Shown in pieces: positions 24,487 to 36,812 of a DNA stretch of 64,000 nt. Source of the DNA: Glossina fuscipes. Its lineage: Eukaryota; Arthropoda; Insecta; Diptera; Glossinidae. The notes under the pieces are model-generated. The model ran no database searches. It was not told the DNA's origin and saw only the letters and a program-made list of their open reading frames with translations. Within the stretch, counting starts at the first letter, position 1; every line of letters begins with the position of its first letter. The DNA lies in contig NW_023998497.1 of the NCBI RefSeq assembly GCF_014805625.2, positions 217,475 through 281,474 of the forward strand. The letters run 5' to 3'. The position numbers and the translations under genes are program-made.

Positions 24487-27400
24487 GTGAGATAACAACA
24501 ACTACAATGATAACGATGAATATGTAAGGGAGAAATTTTTGAAGAAAGAGAGATAGTCCGAGAGAAAAAGAGAGAAAGAGAGAGAGAGAGAGAGTGAATA
24601 AACAAACTTTAAGGCAAACTAAATGCAAGCAACAAATCGAAGAATGTTTGCGAGATTATGGGAGAAAGAAAAAGAAAGAGAAAAAGAGACAGTGAGAGAG
24701 AGGAGGACGTAGAGCAAAAAATAGTGTGAAATGTAAAAAAATTCTATTTGCTTTGTTTATAATTTTGTGCTATAAAAAAACAAAAAAACTTACCAAACAA
24801 CCATCCGAAATGGATTTTAAACTGTTGTCGGTTATATTAGAACATGATTCTAAATTGATTGAGGTTAATTTTGAACAGTAATGACTTATCGATTCAATTG
24901 AAATGTCAGTAATTATTTTGCATTGAGATAAATCCAATTGTTCTATGTTGTGGCAGTGTTCAGCTAAATATCTTTAATAAAAAATATTTCAAAAATATAT
25001 CAAAATTTACAAAATTTTTTTTTTTTTAATTTATCAAAACAAACTTACTGTATAGATTTATCTCCCACCGATTGGCAACCACGTAGAGAAAGAAATTTTA
25101 AAAATCCTCCACAACGTACCGATATATTTTCAATGACGGGTCCCTTTAATATTAGAAACATAAGGAAAAAGAAAAAGACATTTATTTAATAATCATTTAA
25201 CCTTCGATTATTTTTCTCTACAAACTGGTCGGAAAAGTATTAATTTAATAATTCGGGCACGAAGATATTGCTTTCTCAGCAACAATGGACGGACGGATGG
25301 ACATTATTAAAAGTAAATTTATATTTTATGCTCTGACCGACTTGTAATAAATAATAAATAAGGTAAAAAAAAATATATATTTTTATTTTACCCCAATATC
25401 ACGTTGAAAATCAAATAGATTGACTTTCTGCCAACAGGATCCATCTAAGGCAAGTATGTTCCAATATTTGCAGACCTATAATAAAATAATATGCGATTAT
25501 TATCGTTAATATCGTTGATGAAAATATAAAAAATTTATTATATACTTGGGCGCATCTGCATAATGAAACCACATCCAAATATGAAAATATACGTAATAAA
25601 ATTTCCTTTGGCAGTTGTTTAATAAGTTCATCATCATTATCGGGTGCATTGAGGAATGTTTGCTAAAATGTACAAGAATGCAAAAATTTGCTTATGTTTA
25701 TACCGTAAATTGATTTTATAATGTTATTGGTTAATGTACATGAAAATGAAGGCGCTGAACAATTTAATTATGCAACAATACATAGAATGGAAACAATAAA
25801 CTAACGAAAATTGTCAGTATACAATATCATGGCAAACGATGAAAATTATGTAAACTTTTTTATAGCCTCATTAAAATTTGATTATAGCTCTGATCATTTT
25901 TACAGATTAAGGATACTTTTCAATAAGACGTTGAGAAAAGACGTTGGAACGGTTTAACTGATACAAGGCAAGTTATCTCGAATACTTCTGCCGAATAAAT
26001 TCAATTAGATTTGAACGACGGGTCTGCTAAGTTATTAAGACTAATTTAGCTTTGGAGATCTATGAAGAAAACTTAAGCCATTTTGGTGCAAAAGGGGATC
26101 AAACTAATCAAGTGTTTCCTGCTTAGATTAATAGAAAGAAAATTGAGCTGTCTTCGATAATGAATAAAAAATAAAACAAGCTCGAAGGAAATAGTTATTA
26201 TACCTTAGCGCTACTTGTGATACAAGGGCATATTATGCCTGTGTGGATGTATGCAATACACAGAAAGACTTGAGGACGACGACGCATCTTCTATTATCCC
26301 CCATCTATTCCGAAAGTAATTCTAAAGCTTGTCTGTCCGTCTAGTTTTCCAGTGTTCGATCTACAGGTCGCAATTTTTGAGATATTTTTTTTGGTGGAAT
26401 TTTGTACACCGACGTATTTTGGCCTAAGAACGAACGCTATTGAAAATAGATCGGATCATTTTTTCGGCCTCTTCCCCTATAACATTTTATTTTGAATAGT
26501 TGTTACATCAACAGTTTTATGGGACATGACCTACTGAAGTATTTTTACTTACTTTTAATTTATTTACCATGAAGTTATTATTTATAATCGATAATAATAT
26601 CGATATCGAACTTGACATAAATATTTATCAAGGTTACGTCAATATACAATATTTTCAATTGTGAAAAGGATCGCAATCGCAAGTGACTCTGTTGTTTAAT
26701 AGGACGGTATTATGCCATCACCGTAATCACACAAAGGCTATGAGCATAAATCATTTGAATGTTATTGCGTAAGAATCATAAACAGCTTAGCGTAAGCAAC
26801 CATTATTTTAAAATATTTTTAAGAGAGTTTTCCGGGTAGTCCCTTAAACACATGCTACTTTCAATTTCTATAATCATCTCAAGTTAGAAATTATGCTCAT
26901 GTTAGCATGAAGGTTTTAAAGGCCCTCATCCCGTTTATCTTTGTAAATACACCAAGAGGCGAAGCCAATTATACTTCTCTGATTCACTTATTTTCATCAT
27001 TGTGAGCAAACTCGTGAACTGGTCGGGCCAATACTGATATGAAAATCTTAACAAAAACAAGTACAAAAAATATTACAGTGAGGCACGGATCGTAATGCGT
27101 TACATATAAAGTGGTCGAAAAATGGGTCCCATTCAAAATATTTTCAATAGCGTTCGCTTTTGCGTCTTACGTCAGTATCTTATCAGTGTTCATCGCAAGA
27201 AATTAAGAGAGAAGGGGGACAGACAAATTTAGATTAGTTTCTGAATTGATCCGTTTAATAAAGGTGGATCTATCTCAAGTCTTCCTAGCTGTTGCATACA
27301 TCTGCACAAACTTGTAACACAACTGCTGTGGGGTATAATAAATTTGAGAAAACGTCAAATAAAAAGTTTGAGACATTCGAGAAAATGACGAAGGTTTCTT

Positions 27401-29303
27401 GGTTATGGGCACATTGTGCGAGTTATTGGACTTGGAAAAAAGACCACTGAAATAACATCCTACTAACTAGCTCTTTGCAATAATTAAATTGTATTGTCGG
27501 GTACGAATTTTTCATGTGTGAAGAGCATTTTAGAGTCGCACAATATATATTTAAAAACGCAAGGACCTCGAGCGATATTATTATAGTATCGTTTTATATG
27601 TGCTCAGGTAACTGAAAATTTCAAAAAAAAAAAATTCACTGAAAAGGGAGAGATAATTAACTAAGATCAAGTAACTATGGTTGGCGCTCAGTAGTAGAGT
27701 GGAATACTATAATATTAGAGAGCGTAGAGTGTACTAATAGAATAGTACAACCCACATTAAACACAAACCAACCCACGTTCCTGATGAGTAAATTATTAAC
27801 CGATTCCCTAATCATATTCAGTGGTAGCTCCGGGACAACTAACTTCGTTCCGGTTCGATGAAATCTATGTCAGTTTGCTCCTATGAAAAAATATACCTTG
27901 GGTTGGTCAAAGTTCACGTTAACCCCTAATTGTAGCTCTATGCTTGATCAGGACTTCGCTTTCTATATATCCGCATATGCGTACGATTTCTGCGCACACG
28001 TAAAACAAAGCTACGATACGCTACTTCTCAGGCTATTCCTACAATACCGATTAGATAGCAATTTCATTAATAAAGGACGATGTTAGCTTCTAGGTTTTTA
28101 TTGTATTGAAAAAATTCGACACGATCCCTAAAGCATTGTAACAAAAATTTGAAAATGCCTTGGCCACGGGTTTACAGCCTTTACGCTCTGTGAAGACGCT
28201 TTGCTTAAATGCATTCAGAGACACTTAACGTCATCGAACAAACTTTGGCCATTATGTTTTCTATATATATATTTATGGGTATATATCCCTTTCCGTCTGG
28301 TGAATAACGGCCCACAATCGAGAGGGGAGAAGGGATCGTCTTTTGGCTTTCTATACCCCATGCTGCAATTCGTCACCTATCGCAAAGTTTGGAAATGAAA
28401 ACAATTTTATTTGAAAATCGATATCAATTTTAAAAACTTAATACGTTTATAAACATAAAGCTTTAGTCATGATTGATGTAATGATCTGATGCGTTTAAAA
28501 ATTTGTTTCTTATTTTTTTAGTGGCCCGCAACTCCAATGCCAATGCCAATGCATGACTATGAGAGTATAATGGATTCAGAGAAATATTCAATAAATAATT
28601 ATTTGATTCTATTTACAGGTCCATTTTTATTCCTTGAATCATTCACGTCCGATTTACAGTTGGATTTACGTTGAACAGTTAGCATTCCCTCCGCAAAACC
28701 ATTACTAGCGGAGCCGCCAGTGACTAAAATCAATTCGTTTTTATCTTTAATGCCATTATTAGCGGTGAATATCCTTTGTACTGTACCGGGTCCACTAACT
28801 TCCGAGGAAAGCGTTGAAGATGAAGCTAAGGCCGTTGGAGAAGCTGACGTAGTTGAGGACGTCGAAGAAGAAGATGCCGAATAGGTTAATGATGTATTTG
28901 AGGCAACGGAATTCCAAAAATTTTCTCCCGGCCCCATAACGTTTAAAAGTTTACGATTACTGGGATTATTATTGTTATTTGTGCCGTGCCCACCGAAATG
29001 AAAATTCAAATTAAATGATCTTTTGGCTCCAGCACTAATGCTGCTATTATTGTTATTGAATTCTCGCGACGTAGTCGGTTTCGCATCACCGCTTTGCTGA
29101 GATCTGTGCGGATATATTAATTCTTGGCTGCCGCCGCCTTCGCTAGCAGCACAACTAGTGCTAGTACTACTGCTATCTCCTACGCTAACGCCTTCGCCAC
29201 CTTCGCTACTGCTACTGCCGCCGCCACCGCCCTCACCACTACCACCACCACCACCACCACCGCTGCTATTATCCAAAAGGCTGCTGTTACTTTGGATAAA
29301 CAT
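19634..29303 (-). CDS. FBXL20: F-box/LRR protein, FBXL20 family, long isoform (9 exons, 654 aa)
   Basis: Substrate-receptor subunit of an SCF (Skp1-Cullin1-F-box) ubiquitin ligase, by family. Exons read by me on the minus strand: 29303-28617, 25662-25546, 25475-25392, 25143-25049, 24971-24794, 20699-20511, 20416-20123, 20033-19821, 19741-19634. All junctions are GT-AG and the joined frame is 655 codons. Residues 1-229 (exon 1) are a low-complexity Gly/Ser/Asn extension. About 240-287 is the F-box (LPKEILLRIFSYLD, then CRCAQ and W-N-I-L-A-L-D-G). About 290-620 is a chain of cysteine-containing LRRs with repeated C-x-x-ITD motifs. The protein ends RYCRCCEIL, a CaaX box ending in Leu, so geranylgeranylation is likely, as known for FBXL2. 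The ATG at 29303-29301 follows an in-frame TAA. Introns are 2954 nt (first) and 4094 nt (fifth), the others 70-248 nt. The closest relative I know is Drosophila CG9003. Product call is firm; the length of the N-terminal extension rests on the chosen ATG. Confidence 0.93.
20948..21213 (+). repeat. Family A repeat, inside FBXL20 intron 5
   Basis: Begins TATACCCTACGCCACTTGTG, then GGTTTGTGCGGATGTTTGCA, CTGTCCGTCCGTCCGG, TGGACCACTCCCGTATAATG, ending TCTTACTTGTTTTTC. Confidence 0.65.
21590..21775 (-). mobile_element. tRNA-derived SINE-like repeat
   Basis: On the minus strand: ATAGCTGAGTATGTAAAAAC (A box), GCTGCTACCAAGTCG, GTTCGCAAGTTCAAATCT (B box), then a body running to a C/T-rich tail (CCTCGTCTCCTTCTC). 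Same family as 41968-42175. Lies in the long fifth intron of the FBXL20 gene. Confidence 0.5.
22045..22285 (-). repeat. Family A repeat, partial, inside FBXL20 intron 5
   Basis: CCATTTTCAATAGCGTTTGC, GAAAATGATTCCGTTTTG and TGTTACATATATCCTCACAA in reverse order. Confidence 0.5.
23570..23700 (+). repeat. (AT)n and (GAA)n simple repeats in FBXL20 intron 5
   Basis: AT tract about 23590-23630 and an AAG/GAA tract about 23682-23702. Confidence 0.85.
24452..24710 (+). repeat. (AT)n then purine-rich (GA)n tracts in FBXL20 intron 5
   Basis: AT tract 24452-24483, GA-rich tracts 24541-24598 and 24661-24710. They lie 80-340 nt downstream (plus-strand sense) of exon 5's left edge, that is, within the start of the 4.1-kb intron. 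Confidence 0.85.
26198..26555 (+). repeat. Family A repeat, near full length, inside FBXL20 intron 1
   Basis: TATACCTTAGCGCTACTTGT, AGACTTGAGGACGACG, CTTGTCTGTCCGTCTAG, GGTCGCAATTTTTGAGATA, GAACGCTATTGAAAATAGAT in order. Confidence 0.65.
27053..27340 (-). repeat. Family A repeat, inside FBXL20 intron 1
   Basis: AAAAACAAGTACAAAAAATA, AAGTGGTCGAAAAATGGGTC, ATTTTCAATAGCGTTCGC, GGACAGACAAATTTAG, TTGCATACATCTGCACAAAC in order. Confidence 0.65.
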
Positions 29304-30370
29304 TTAAAAGATTTTTCTTCTATTTTTCTCGTATTTACGACGTCTTTTTTTTTCGTCTTTTTCCACTTAACTTACAACTCTGTATTTGTATGTATTTTTG
29401 CTTGTTTTTTGCACTTTTCCTTTTTTCTTCAAATTTTTTATTTTTCTTTATTTCAACTTTTCTCGGTTTTTATTTTTAAAGCTCATAGAACTAAACAAAA
29501 CTGTTGTTATTTTCTTAATTAAAGTCGTCTTTTTTTTTTTTCTTTTTACGTATTTTTAAGAAGTAATTCACACTAAAATAATGTTCATTAGCTAACGACG
29601 TGAAATGAGATCAAAGAAAAAGAGTGAGAAAGAGAGAGAAATAGTTGTATTTACAAGAAGCTTTCACGATATATTGCAAAGCAGTTAAATGATAGGTTAT
29701 ATTTCTTATGAAAAAAAGTTTCTTAATTTTTTTAGAGATGTTTTTAAAAAATTTTGCAAAAAAATGAATTTTTTTTTCCGTTAATATGTTTTATTATGTG
29801 AAATCATATCCAATTTTTGGCGAATTCAATGGATCATGACTTCTAAAAACTCACCACTGAAGGCGATCGGAAAGTTCTTGCGACATCACCTGTAGATCGG
29901 TAGAAAATCTATGTAAATTGACTATACACACTTTGCGATCTCATACAAAAACGTGCAATGCCCGTGAAATGTATTCGAACAAGGCAACAGATTGGAGTGA
30001 AGTGCGGGAAGTAATGACAATCCTGCGAAGACGAATTTGCTGGTAAATAAAGGAATTCATAATGGTTTAGAGTAACCCGCTTTCAAGAGAAACAGTTATA
30101 ATGAAGAAGTGAATTTCAATGGGGTCACATAAGCCAGAATGATTGATCAGTAGACAATAGTTGAATGATTAATTAATGATGGGAGTTCTACAAGTCACGG
30201 ACGCATGGTGGAAAGACACTGCTTGCAATGAAAGCGGCCTTTCGCTAAGATATTTTGGCCAAGATATGAATCTTTTTTGAAAGGAAGAGCAACTGCGAAA
30301 GAAAACTTATCTTCACTGCTATTATGCTTAATTGTGATTCAATGCAGTAGAGTAAGTAGAGCACTTTTCA

Positions 30371-30702
30371 ATAAGTAAAGACACTATAGTGGGCCACGCC
30401 GCACCATTAAATACCCTACACTGCTTCACTGCTTGCTCATATAAGGCCTTTTCAAAATAAGGTGTTATATGGAAAGTGGTCGAAAAAATGGACGCATCCG
30501 AGCCATTTCCTCAATAAATCAAATTTCATCAAAATATCTCAAAAATTTGCGACCTGTACATTGAACATAAGAAAGCAGGTGCACAAGACGAACTTTCGGA
30601 ATTACTCTCTGAACTGGTTGATATAATGAAAGCGGGCTCTATCTCGAGTCCGTCTGGATGTTGCAAAACCCCTTACACCACAAATGGTGAAGGCTATTAT
30701 AA
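30371..30702 (-). repeat. Family A repeat, near full length
   Basis: AAGTAAAGACACTATAGTGG, CACCATTAAATACCCTACAC, CCTTTTCAAAATAAGGTGTT, ATCAAAATATCTCAAAAATT, TGGATGTTGCAAAACC in order. Confidence 0.65.
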
Positions 30703-32865
30703 AATTTGATTTCTTTTAAAAATTGACTGACTGATTAATTTCATACAACAGAGGCATCTACCCAACATATGGCCATGCAATGTTAAAGATCTTCTTCAGC
30801 AATTAGCGAAATATGATTTAAAAAGACTTGTCTGTCTCACATTAACAGAAATTCTCGTTAAGACAGCAAAATAAATGATTTTTTTTTATATGTTTAAAGA
30901 GAATAATCTGAAATTTCTTCTACATATATATATGTGTATATACATTTCTTAATTGGCATTAAATTGTTTAACATTGAAATTAAAAAGTTGATGACTTTTT
31001 GTATTTTAAGTTAAATGGATTTTTCTTTATTTGCACATGTGAAAGACAGATTACTTGCGACTTATGATAAACTCAGCTTAATAAAATACAATAACAAATT
31101 AACCGCAAATAAATGAAATTTATATCTCGAGCCGTAGCTGTAAAAAGTATTTAAATTAATAATCGATCAGGCATCTGAGTGCCCATCGGATTCTTTTGAT
31201 GGACAGATTATACAGGGCAGGCAAAAAGTGGACATGTATTCTGTACATAAAACGAAAATTATCTCATGTTTATCTGTGCGTATGTGTGTGTGTGTGTGTT
31301 ATAGACAACATTGTAGAAAATATAAGTGTACATATGTACATGTGTGTGGGTAGGTATGTGTGAATTTCGTAAATACTTATAAAATAAAAGCTCATGAATT
31401 AATTTAGCAAAGAAACAAAATATACCATAAAAAAACATAAATGCAGAAATAATAACCGCAGCACGTCGTTATCATAAAAAATATACACATATGCATATAT
31501 ATACATATTGAATAGCAAGCAACTGTGGTATAGTAGAAATTATTGTTGAGAACTTGTCTTATATGAGATTTATACTGATATGGGTATAAAAAATTAAGTA
31601 CTTATACGACGCGCATACATCCATCCATACATATATCGCATACATAAAAAACTTTTTCTATCTCTGTAGGTATTAATTTCTATACCAATTCGTCGGAGGA
31701 TGGGGGATTTTGTTGTTTTTATGGTGTACACATACGAGTTCAATGCCACTCTCGATGTTGATTTTAATATAAATTTATTTCTGTTGAATTATTCCTATTA
31801 ACTTTTCCTTGTTTGCACATTGCGACGCTGGAGAAGAAGAAAAACAAGAAGAAGGAAACGACGACGGAAAAGAAGGCAATCATGAAGAAGAACAAGAAGA
31901 AGATATTAATATATAAAGTAAACAAAGGAAAACATTACTTTATGTCGAGTCGTGAAAGCCCATTAAATACCGAAGAGAAGAAGGCCCATGGATAAGCAAA
32001 TTATTAGTTACGAGTTTCGCTTCTCAGTTGGCGATGAGCCGAGCGTACTGTGAATACATGGAATTTTCGATGGGATTCGTTAGCCACTGCTGTATAAGAA
32101 CAGCCATTATTAGCCCTAGCTTGACTAGGGAAGTGAAGATTCACCTTAGTTGCCTCCTGCCCATTGACTTATCGGCCTGACTAGCAAAGCTCAACTTTGA
32201 TGTTCCTAATCGTTCTTCATAAGCCCTGATCAAAGTCGTTACAACTACGAACATTATAACCCGATCAGGGTCCTTTGAGAAAGTTTACTAACTGATCCCG
32301 ATATCCATCGAGTACCATCGATTGCCAAGCGGTTGCTTAAAATCTTAGCCCAAATCGTTTAGTATTGAATTTTCATATTAAATCTTATTCTTTAGTGTTT
32401 TCGTAGTTCGGCTTGTTGTCTCATTAAAGCGAGTATACTTCTATATTGTAATTGTCATCGTTCTTTATGAACTCAACTATTAGTTGTGCCCTAGAAATTA
32501 TATATGGTTGAAATATTTGTAACCAATAAATTATACGATCTTTACACTAACGCATGTATTCCGCTTCTTTGGCCATCATTTAAGATATAATGATTAAATG
32601 ATGACAAGATATTGTGATATCATTTTGATAAAAGCGTCCCGATCCAATCAATTTACTTTCTCAATCATATTACAGCTTGCATGTAAATATATCCTGATAT
32701 AGACTTTATTATACATATACTGAAAAACAAACTTGTAGAGCTTCCAGCTCGTTGCTCTTTCCAGCGGCCATAGATATATAGTTTCGTAAGATATTATAAG
32801 TGTTATAATTGCTCTAATTTCTCAACATCAAACCATATGTAGGCTAAATTCAATTCTTTCGTTAT

Positions 32866-32960
32866 ACCCTGCCCTATACCACTCATGACACAAGGTATAT
32901 TAAGTTTGTGCGGACGTACGCAATACCCGTAAGAGCTTAATTTAAGGCACTTTGCCAACG
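32866..32960 (+). repeat. Family A repeat, 5' fragment
   Basis: TATACCCTGCCCTATACCAC, then AGTTTGTGCGGACGTACGCA and AAGAGCTTAATTTAAGG, then the similarity stops. Confidence 0.5.
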
Positions 32961-33754
32961 TTAAATGGCTAAAACTTTAAATAGAAATTGAATACATGGC
33001 ACACTACAACTAGAAGAGAAGCAAACAGGAATAATCCGATCGATGGAGAGAGCTTTTCAATTCAAATTTTGGAGATTTTTAACGCTGGCAGTTGGTTAGA
33101 TGACGGTCGTCACACCTCTCACTAGAGATTAACAATTTCAAATTGGATGTTATATCCTTTTTGCCCTGAACTTGTGAAAACCATTTTAAATCACATATAT
33201 AATTAAATGTATAATACGCATATATATCTATATATGTGCATATATTAATTTTTTTTCATACATTATTGTTTATCCTGGGAGTTAACAACCTGTAGATAGC
33301 TTATAAATAAACAAAGCACACAGTGGATAATATTCGTTTGTTAGCGCGTTGTGCGAATTTATTGCTTTAATATTTCCAACATTAATGAGTCTCGCCAGTG
33401 CGACGCCCTATTCGCCCTTGCTTTGTCTTTGCGTGAATAAATGCTTGCAAGGATTTCACCTTAAATTGACATTTTGTTTTTTTTTTTAATACGCAGCACG
33501 AAGTGAGTGCACAAGATTTCTCACATTCATTAAAACACGCATCGAAGATTCCAATTTAACGCCAGTCGTTAATCCAATCGTTGATATCATAATTGTTTCG
33601 AATGAAAGTTGGCTTGGCTTCTTCAAGGCCATTAATTAACTTTTATCGACATAACGATACACGTATGTAAATAATTGATATTAATTGCAGGGAAGCCGAT
33701 CATCTCATGCTATAGTTTTACGTTAAGTTAGTTTTGAAGCCAATGAGAAGCAAT

Positions 33755-34078
33755 TTAAAACACTATAGCGGGATATTGCTCATCATTCAGTGCCCTATTC
33801 TGTTTGCTTAATGCGATTAAAAGTAAGGCCTCTTAGGTAAAGGTATCAAAAGATATCGATGTACCAAATATCATCAAAATATCTTAAAAATTTGCACACA
33901 TTATGTTGAACACAAGAAAACGGACAGACGGACGGACAGACAAACATAATCACATTCAGAATCGATCGGTATAGTAAGAGATGGCTCCATCTCAAGTTTC
34001 TTTTTGGTTGTTGCATACATCCGCACAAACTTGATATACGTTTGTACGCTTGTGCACAAGTGATATAGAGTATAAAAA
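33755..34078 (-). repeat. Family A repeat, near full length
   Basis: TTAAAACACTATAGCGGG, ATCATCAAAATATCTTAAAA, AACGGACAGACGGACGGACA, AATCGATCGGTATAGTAAGA, TGCATACATCCGCACAAACT in order. Confidence 0.65.
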
Positions 34079-34229
34079 GCTTTAAAAAGCCTTGAAGAAG
34101 TTCTTATCTAATCTTGTTTTAATTTTAAGAATAGTCTAGAATAGATTTTAAGGCTAGTCGAAGTGAACGCGTGAATTCTCCTCGACATTCTTTATTAAAT
34201 ACTTCACTCTTATATTTTTTACTTTTTTT

Positions 34230-34396
34230 ATACCTGTCCCTTAAACGTGCGTCGGGGAGAACGAAAGGACGAATGTGGAAAAGGTGGAGTGAATCATATG
34301 CCCATAAGTCATTAAAGTACAACCTGCAGCACTGGCAATTGAATCTATGTACGCCAACTTAAGAGTCGCGCTGTTTATCTACTAGGCTATGCGGCA
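34230..34396 (-). mobile_element. tRNA-derived SINE-like repeat
   Basis: On the minus strand the head reads CATAGCCTAGTAGATAAACA, GCGCGACTCTTAAGTTGG, ATAGATTCAATTGCC and leads to a C/T-rich tail (CCACATTCGTCCTTTCGTTC). A decayed member of the same family. A further partial head with B-box-like AGTCGAACCCTGCCC lies at about 48965-49015. Confidence 0.4.
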
Positions 34397-35017
34397 GTCC
34401 AAACCAATTAGAGCCAATGTTTAACCTTTGAAAGAAGAAGAAAAGCTATCTTATAAATATCTCAGCGATTCAAATAAGTGTTGAGAAAGCTATCTACAAT
34501 TATCTAGGAAGTGAAAAGATTTTGTACCTGCAGCCAATTCTATTACTGAGATTAACAGATGAAAATAGCGCCAATAACAAAATATGCGCAACATAGCTTC
34601 GCTGTGTATGTTTTTCTTAAAGAAGTAAGAAAAATATCTTCCTTGATATTCACGCTCTACGGAACCGATGCGTTATCCTTGCTGCCGCATAGCGGAGAAC
34701 ATAAAAGTTGCGACCACCAAGCAAGTACTCGAGGGTTTCAGCCAAACCACAAAAATTCCAACCATAAAAAAACTAAGAAAATAGCTTTCAAACAAGTGTC
34801 TTGGACTTCACCATTTTCCCATACTCGGTTTATACTAACATAACAAACTTCAAACATTCGGTAAAAACAATTCCGAAAAACAGAATTTGAATTTGTTTGG
34901 CGTTTGCCCTAAGCTTTGTTAAGATGGTTGGTACGCGCCTTTGCTAGTTCGGCTCTAATTTATATTCACATCACTGAATATATTGGAACTCCATTCTGCC
35001 TTTCATAGCAATTTTTA

Positions 35018-35370
35018 TATCCCACATCACTTCCGGTACAGGTGTATATTGAGTGTATACGGGCGTATGCTGAGCCCAAAAGGGCTTATGTTGGACGCAT
35101 CTTTTAGCATTATTCTTTGAAAGGATCTAAGCTTGTCTTGCTGTCCGTCTTGTTTTCTTGTGAGCTACCTATAGGACATGATTTTTGGAATATTTTAATG
35201 ATATTTAGTAAAGTGAGATTCTTTATGACCGAAGGACGGATACGAAGACTTTTTCGATCCCTTCCTATATAAAGCGTTATTTTCAAAAGTCTTTATATGA
35301 ATAACTATATTAAACAAAGCTGTTGTATTTAAGGGTTCGCCACGCTCTACTAAAGCGTTTTCACTTGTTG
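35018..35370 (+). repeat. Family A repeat, near full length
   Basis: TATCCCACATCACTTCCGG, CTTGTCTTGCTGTCCGTC, CTATATAAAGCGTTATTTTC, ATATGAATAACTATATTAAA, ending AAAGCGTTTTCACTTGTTG. Confidence 0.65.
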
Positions 35371-35775
35371 ACTTTGAGAAATTCGGAACCAGTAGACTTG
35401 CTACGAAAAAACAAATTATTGACTCGAAGTTTCCCGCTTCTGAGTTAAAAATTAATTTATTCGTATGCTTTTTATGGAATCAAAGGTGTACTCTATATTC
35501 TGCTTCTAAAGGTCTTGCATAAGAAGAAATTTCAAGCAAAGCAGTTTTCCTAACTACACCTCTTTCTTCACATTGAAGCATAAGTAATATGGCGTCTATC
35601 ACCAAATTTATCGGACAAGGTCTGTCACGGTAGTAGTTTCAATTGTTCTCTTATTTAGCACGTAGTCACTAAATGTTTATTGGGTCAAGCGAATTTTCAG
35701 CTTTGGCATTTTCAATCTTCTTGAGAATGTAAGTCCTTTTGTTTTTTTATTCTAGAGCGTTTATGGTGCAATGTA

Positions 35776-36500
35776 TTAGAAGTTTGCTAAAATTTTGATC
35801 AGCGAGTTCTCCACATAAAAATGATAAATAAATGGGAAATACCAGTGTACATAGCGGTTCAATTCTATGGTTTTGACCTTGCTCTACATAAAGTACAAAG
35901 TTTTCCATTTAACATTATTGATTTATGGATTCAGCCTACCCTGACGCTAACCATAGATCGCTCAATATTCTTCTTCTTCCAAATTCATTACTTTCGTTGT
36001 TCGTTTGAAGAAATCTGCTGTCGAAGATCGCAAAGAACACTTACAGAAGCTTTTGGTTATGCTTCTCCATCATACCCCAATTGTCGGTTTTGGGTTCAAC
36101 GGTGTGAAAGCGGCGACACGAATTGACTGACAATGCCACTTTTTCGCCACTGTAAGAGTTGTCCAAGATACATTGTTGCAGCTTAAAAGAGAAGTTCTGC
36201 CAAAGCCCGCCCACTTACCAGACATGGCGCCTCTGATTACCACTTACTCAGATCGGTGCAGCATGGCTTGGCTGGCACGCTGGTCCGCAAATTTGAACTA
36301 GTGCGAAAATGGATAGGTGGGTGGATCGCTGTCAAATCAATATACGTTCTTTCGGCATGATATCGCAATGTTGCCAAAAATATTGTAAAATGTTCTCGGA
36401 AACGGTGGAAACTATTTTGAATAATATATATTGTGGAAATTTTCCACAATAAATGCCTTTTCCATGTCCAAAAGTGATCAAAATTTTTGCAATCACCTAA
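35776..36500 (+). mobile_element. mariner-like internal-deletion derivative (M2) with both ends and TA duplication
   Basis: Left end TTAGAAGTTTGCTAAAATTT (35776) and right end, read on the minus strand, TTAGGTGATTGCAAAAATTT (36500) form terminal inverted repeats with TA on each side. Between them are a short N-terminal transposase stretch (35990-36120, related to the same stretch in 977-2005) fused directly to the C-terminal part (TLLQLKREVLPKPAHLPDMA, then ARWSANLN, then FFRHDIAMLPK and NGGNYFE). The middle of the gene, including most of the catalytic domain, is missing, and stops are present. It is non-autonomous. The right end abuts a family A repeat. Confidence 0.85.
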
Positions 36501-36812
36501 TATATCAAATTTGTGTATGCAAGACCCAGAAGGGCTCGAGGTACACCCATCTTTCATTATACGAAACGCTTTAGAATCACTTTCGGGCTCAGTTTAAACT
36601 TCTCTATCCCCCTGTCTCTGGTATTTTGTTGGAATTTATTGCAACAACGTGTTTTCGCTCAACGACTAACGTTTTTGAAAATTCGGTTCGAAGGGTGGGA
36701 CCACACATTTGATCACTTCCCATATAAATATTCATTTTGAAAAGCCCTATGAATGCTGGTAGGGTGGTGTAGGGTATTTAACAGTACGCTCTGATTCCCC
36801 TTTTCCTTGTTT
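36501..36812 (+). repeat. Family A repeat, abutting mariner M2
   Basis: CAAATTTGTGTATGCAAGAC, CCAGAAGGGCTCGAGG, TTCATTTTGAAAAGCCCTAT, GTGTAGGGTATTTAACAGT, ending CCTTGTTT. Its left edge coincides with the right end of the mariner at 35776-36500, which suggests the mariner landed in this repeat. Confidence 0.6.

Larger units (their letters stand above)
20700..24793 (-). other. FBXL20: FBXL20 intron 5 (4094 nt)
   Basis: Bounded by TGTTTG|GTAAGT and TATATAG|AATTTG. It holds two family A repeats, a reversed SINE, and AT, GA and GAA tracts. No nested gene seen. Confidence 0.85.
25663..28616 (-). other. FBXL20: FBXL20 intron 1, long isoform (2954 nt)
   Basis: Bounded by GGACCT|GTAAAT and CATTTTAG|CAAACA. 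Contains family A repeats at 26198-26555 and 27053-27340. 27600-28400 is less A+T-rich but has no convincing coding frame. Confidence 0.85.
29304..35017. other. Upstream of the long-isoform start; repeats only
   Basis: Would hold the 5' UTR or promoter of the long FBXL20 form. Recognised content is family A copies, one SINE, a GT tract (31278-31300) and a Lys-codon-rich GAAGAA block (31830-31910). 32080-32420 looks like decayed, less A+T-rich mobile DNA of unknown type. Confidence 0.5.

Noticed and set aside
29124..29522. Ala/Thr-rich plus-strand open frame
   Set aside because: Antisense shadow of the Gly/Ser codon repeats in FBXL20 exon 1.
31813..31995. Lys-rich plus-strand open frame
   Set aside because: GAAGAA/AAGAAG low-complexity DNA; no homology or splice sites that I can see.
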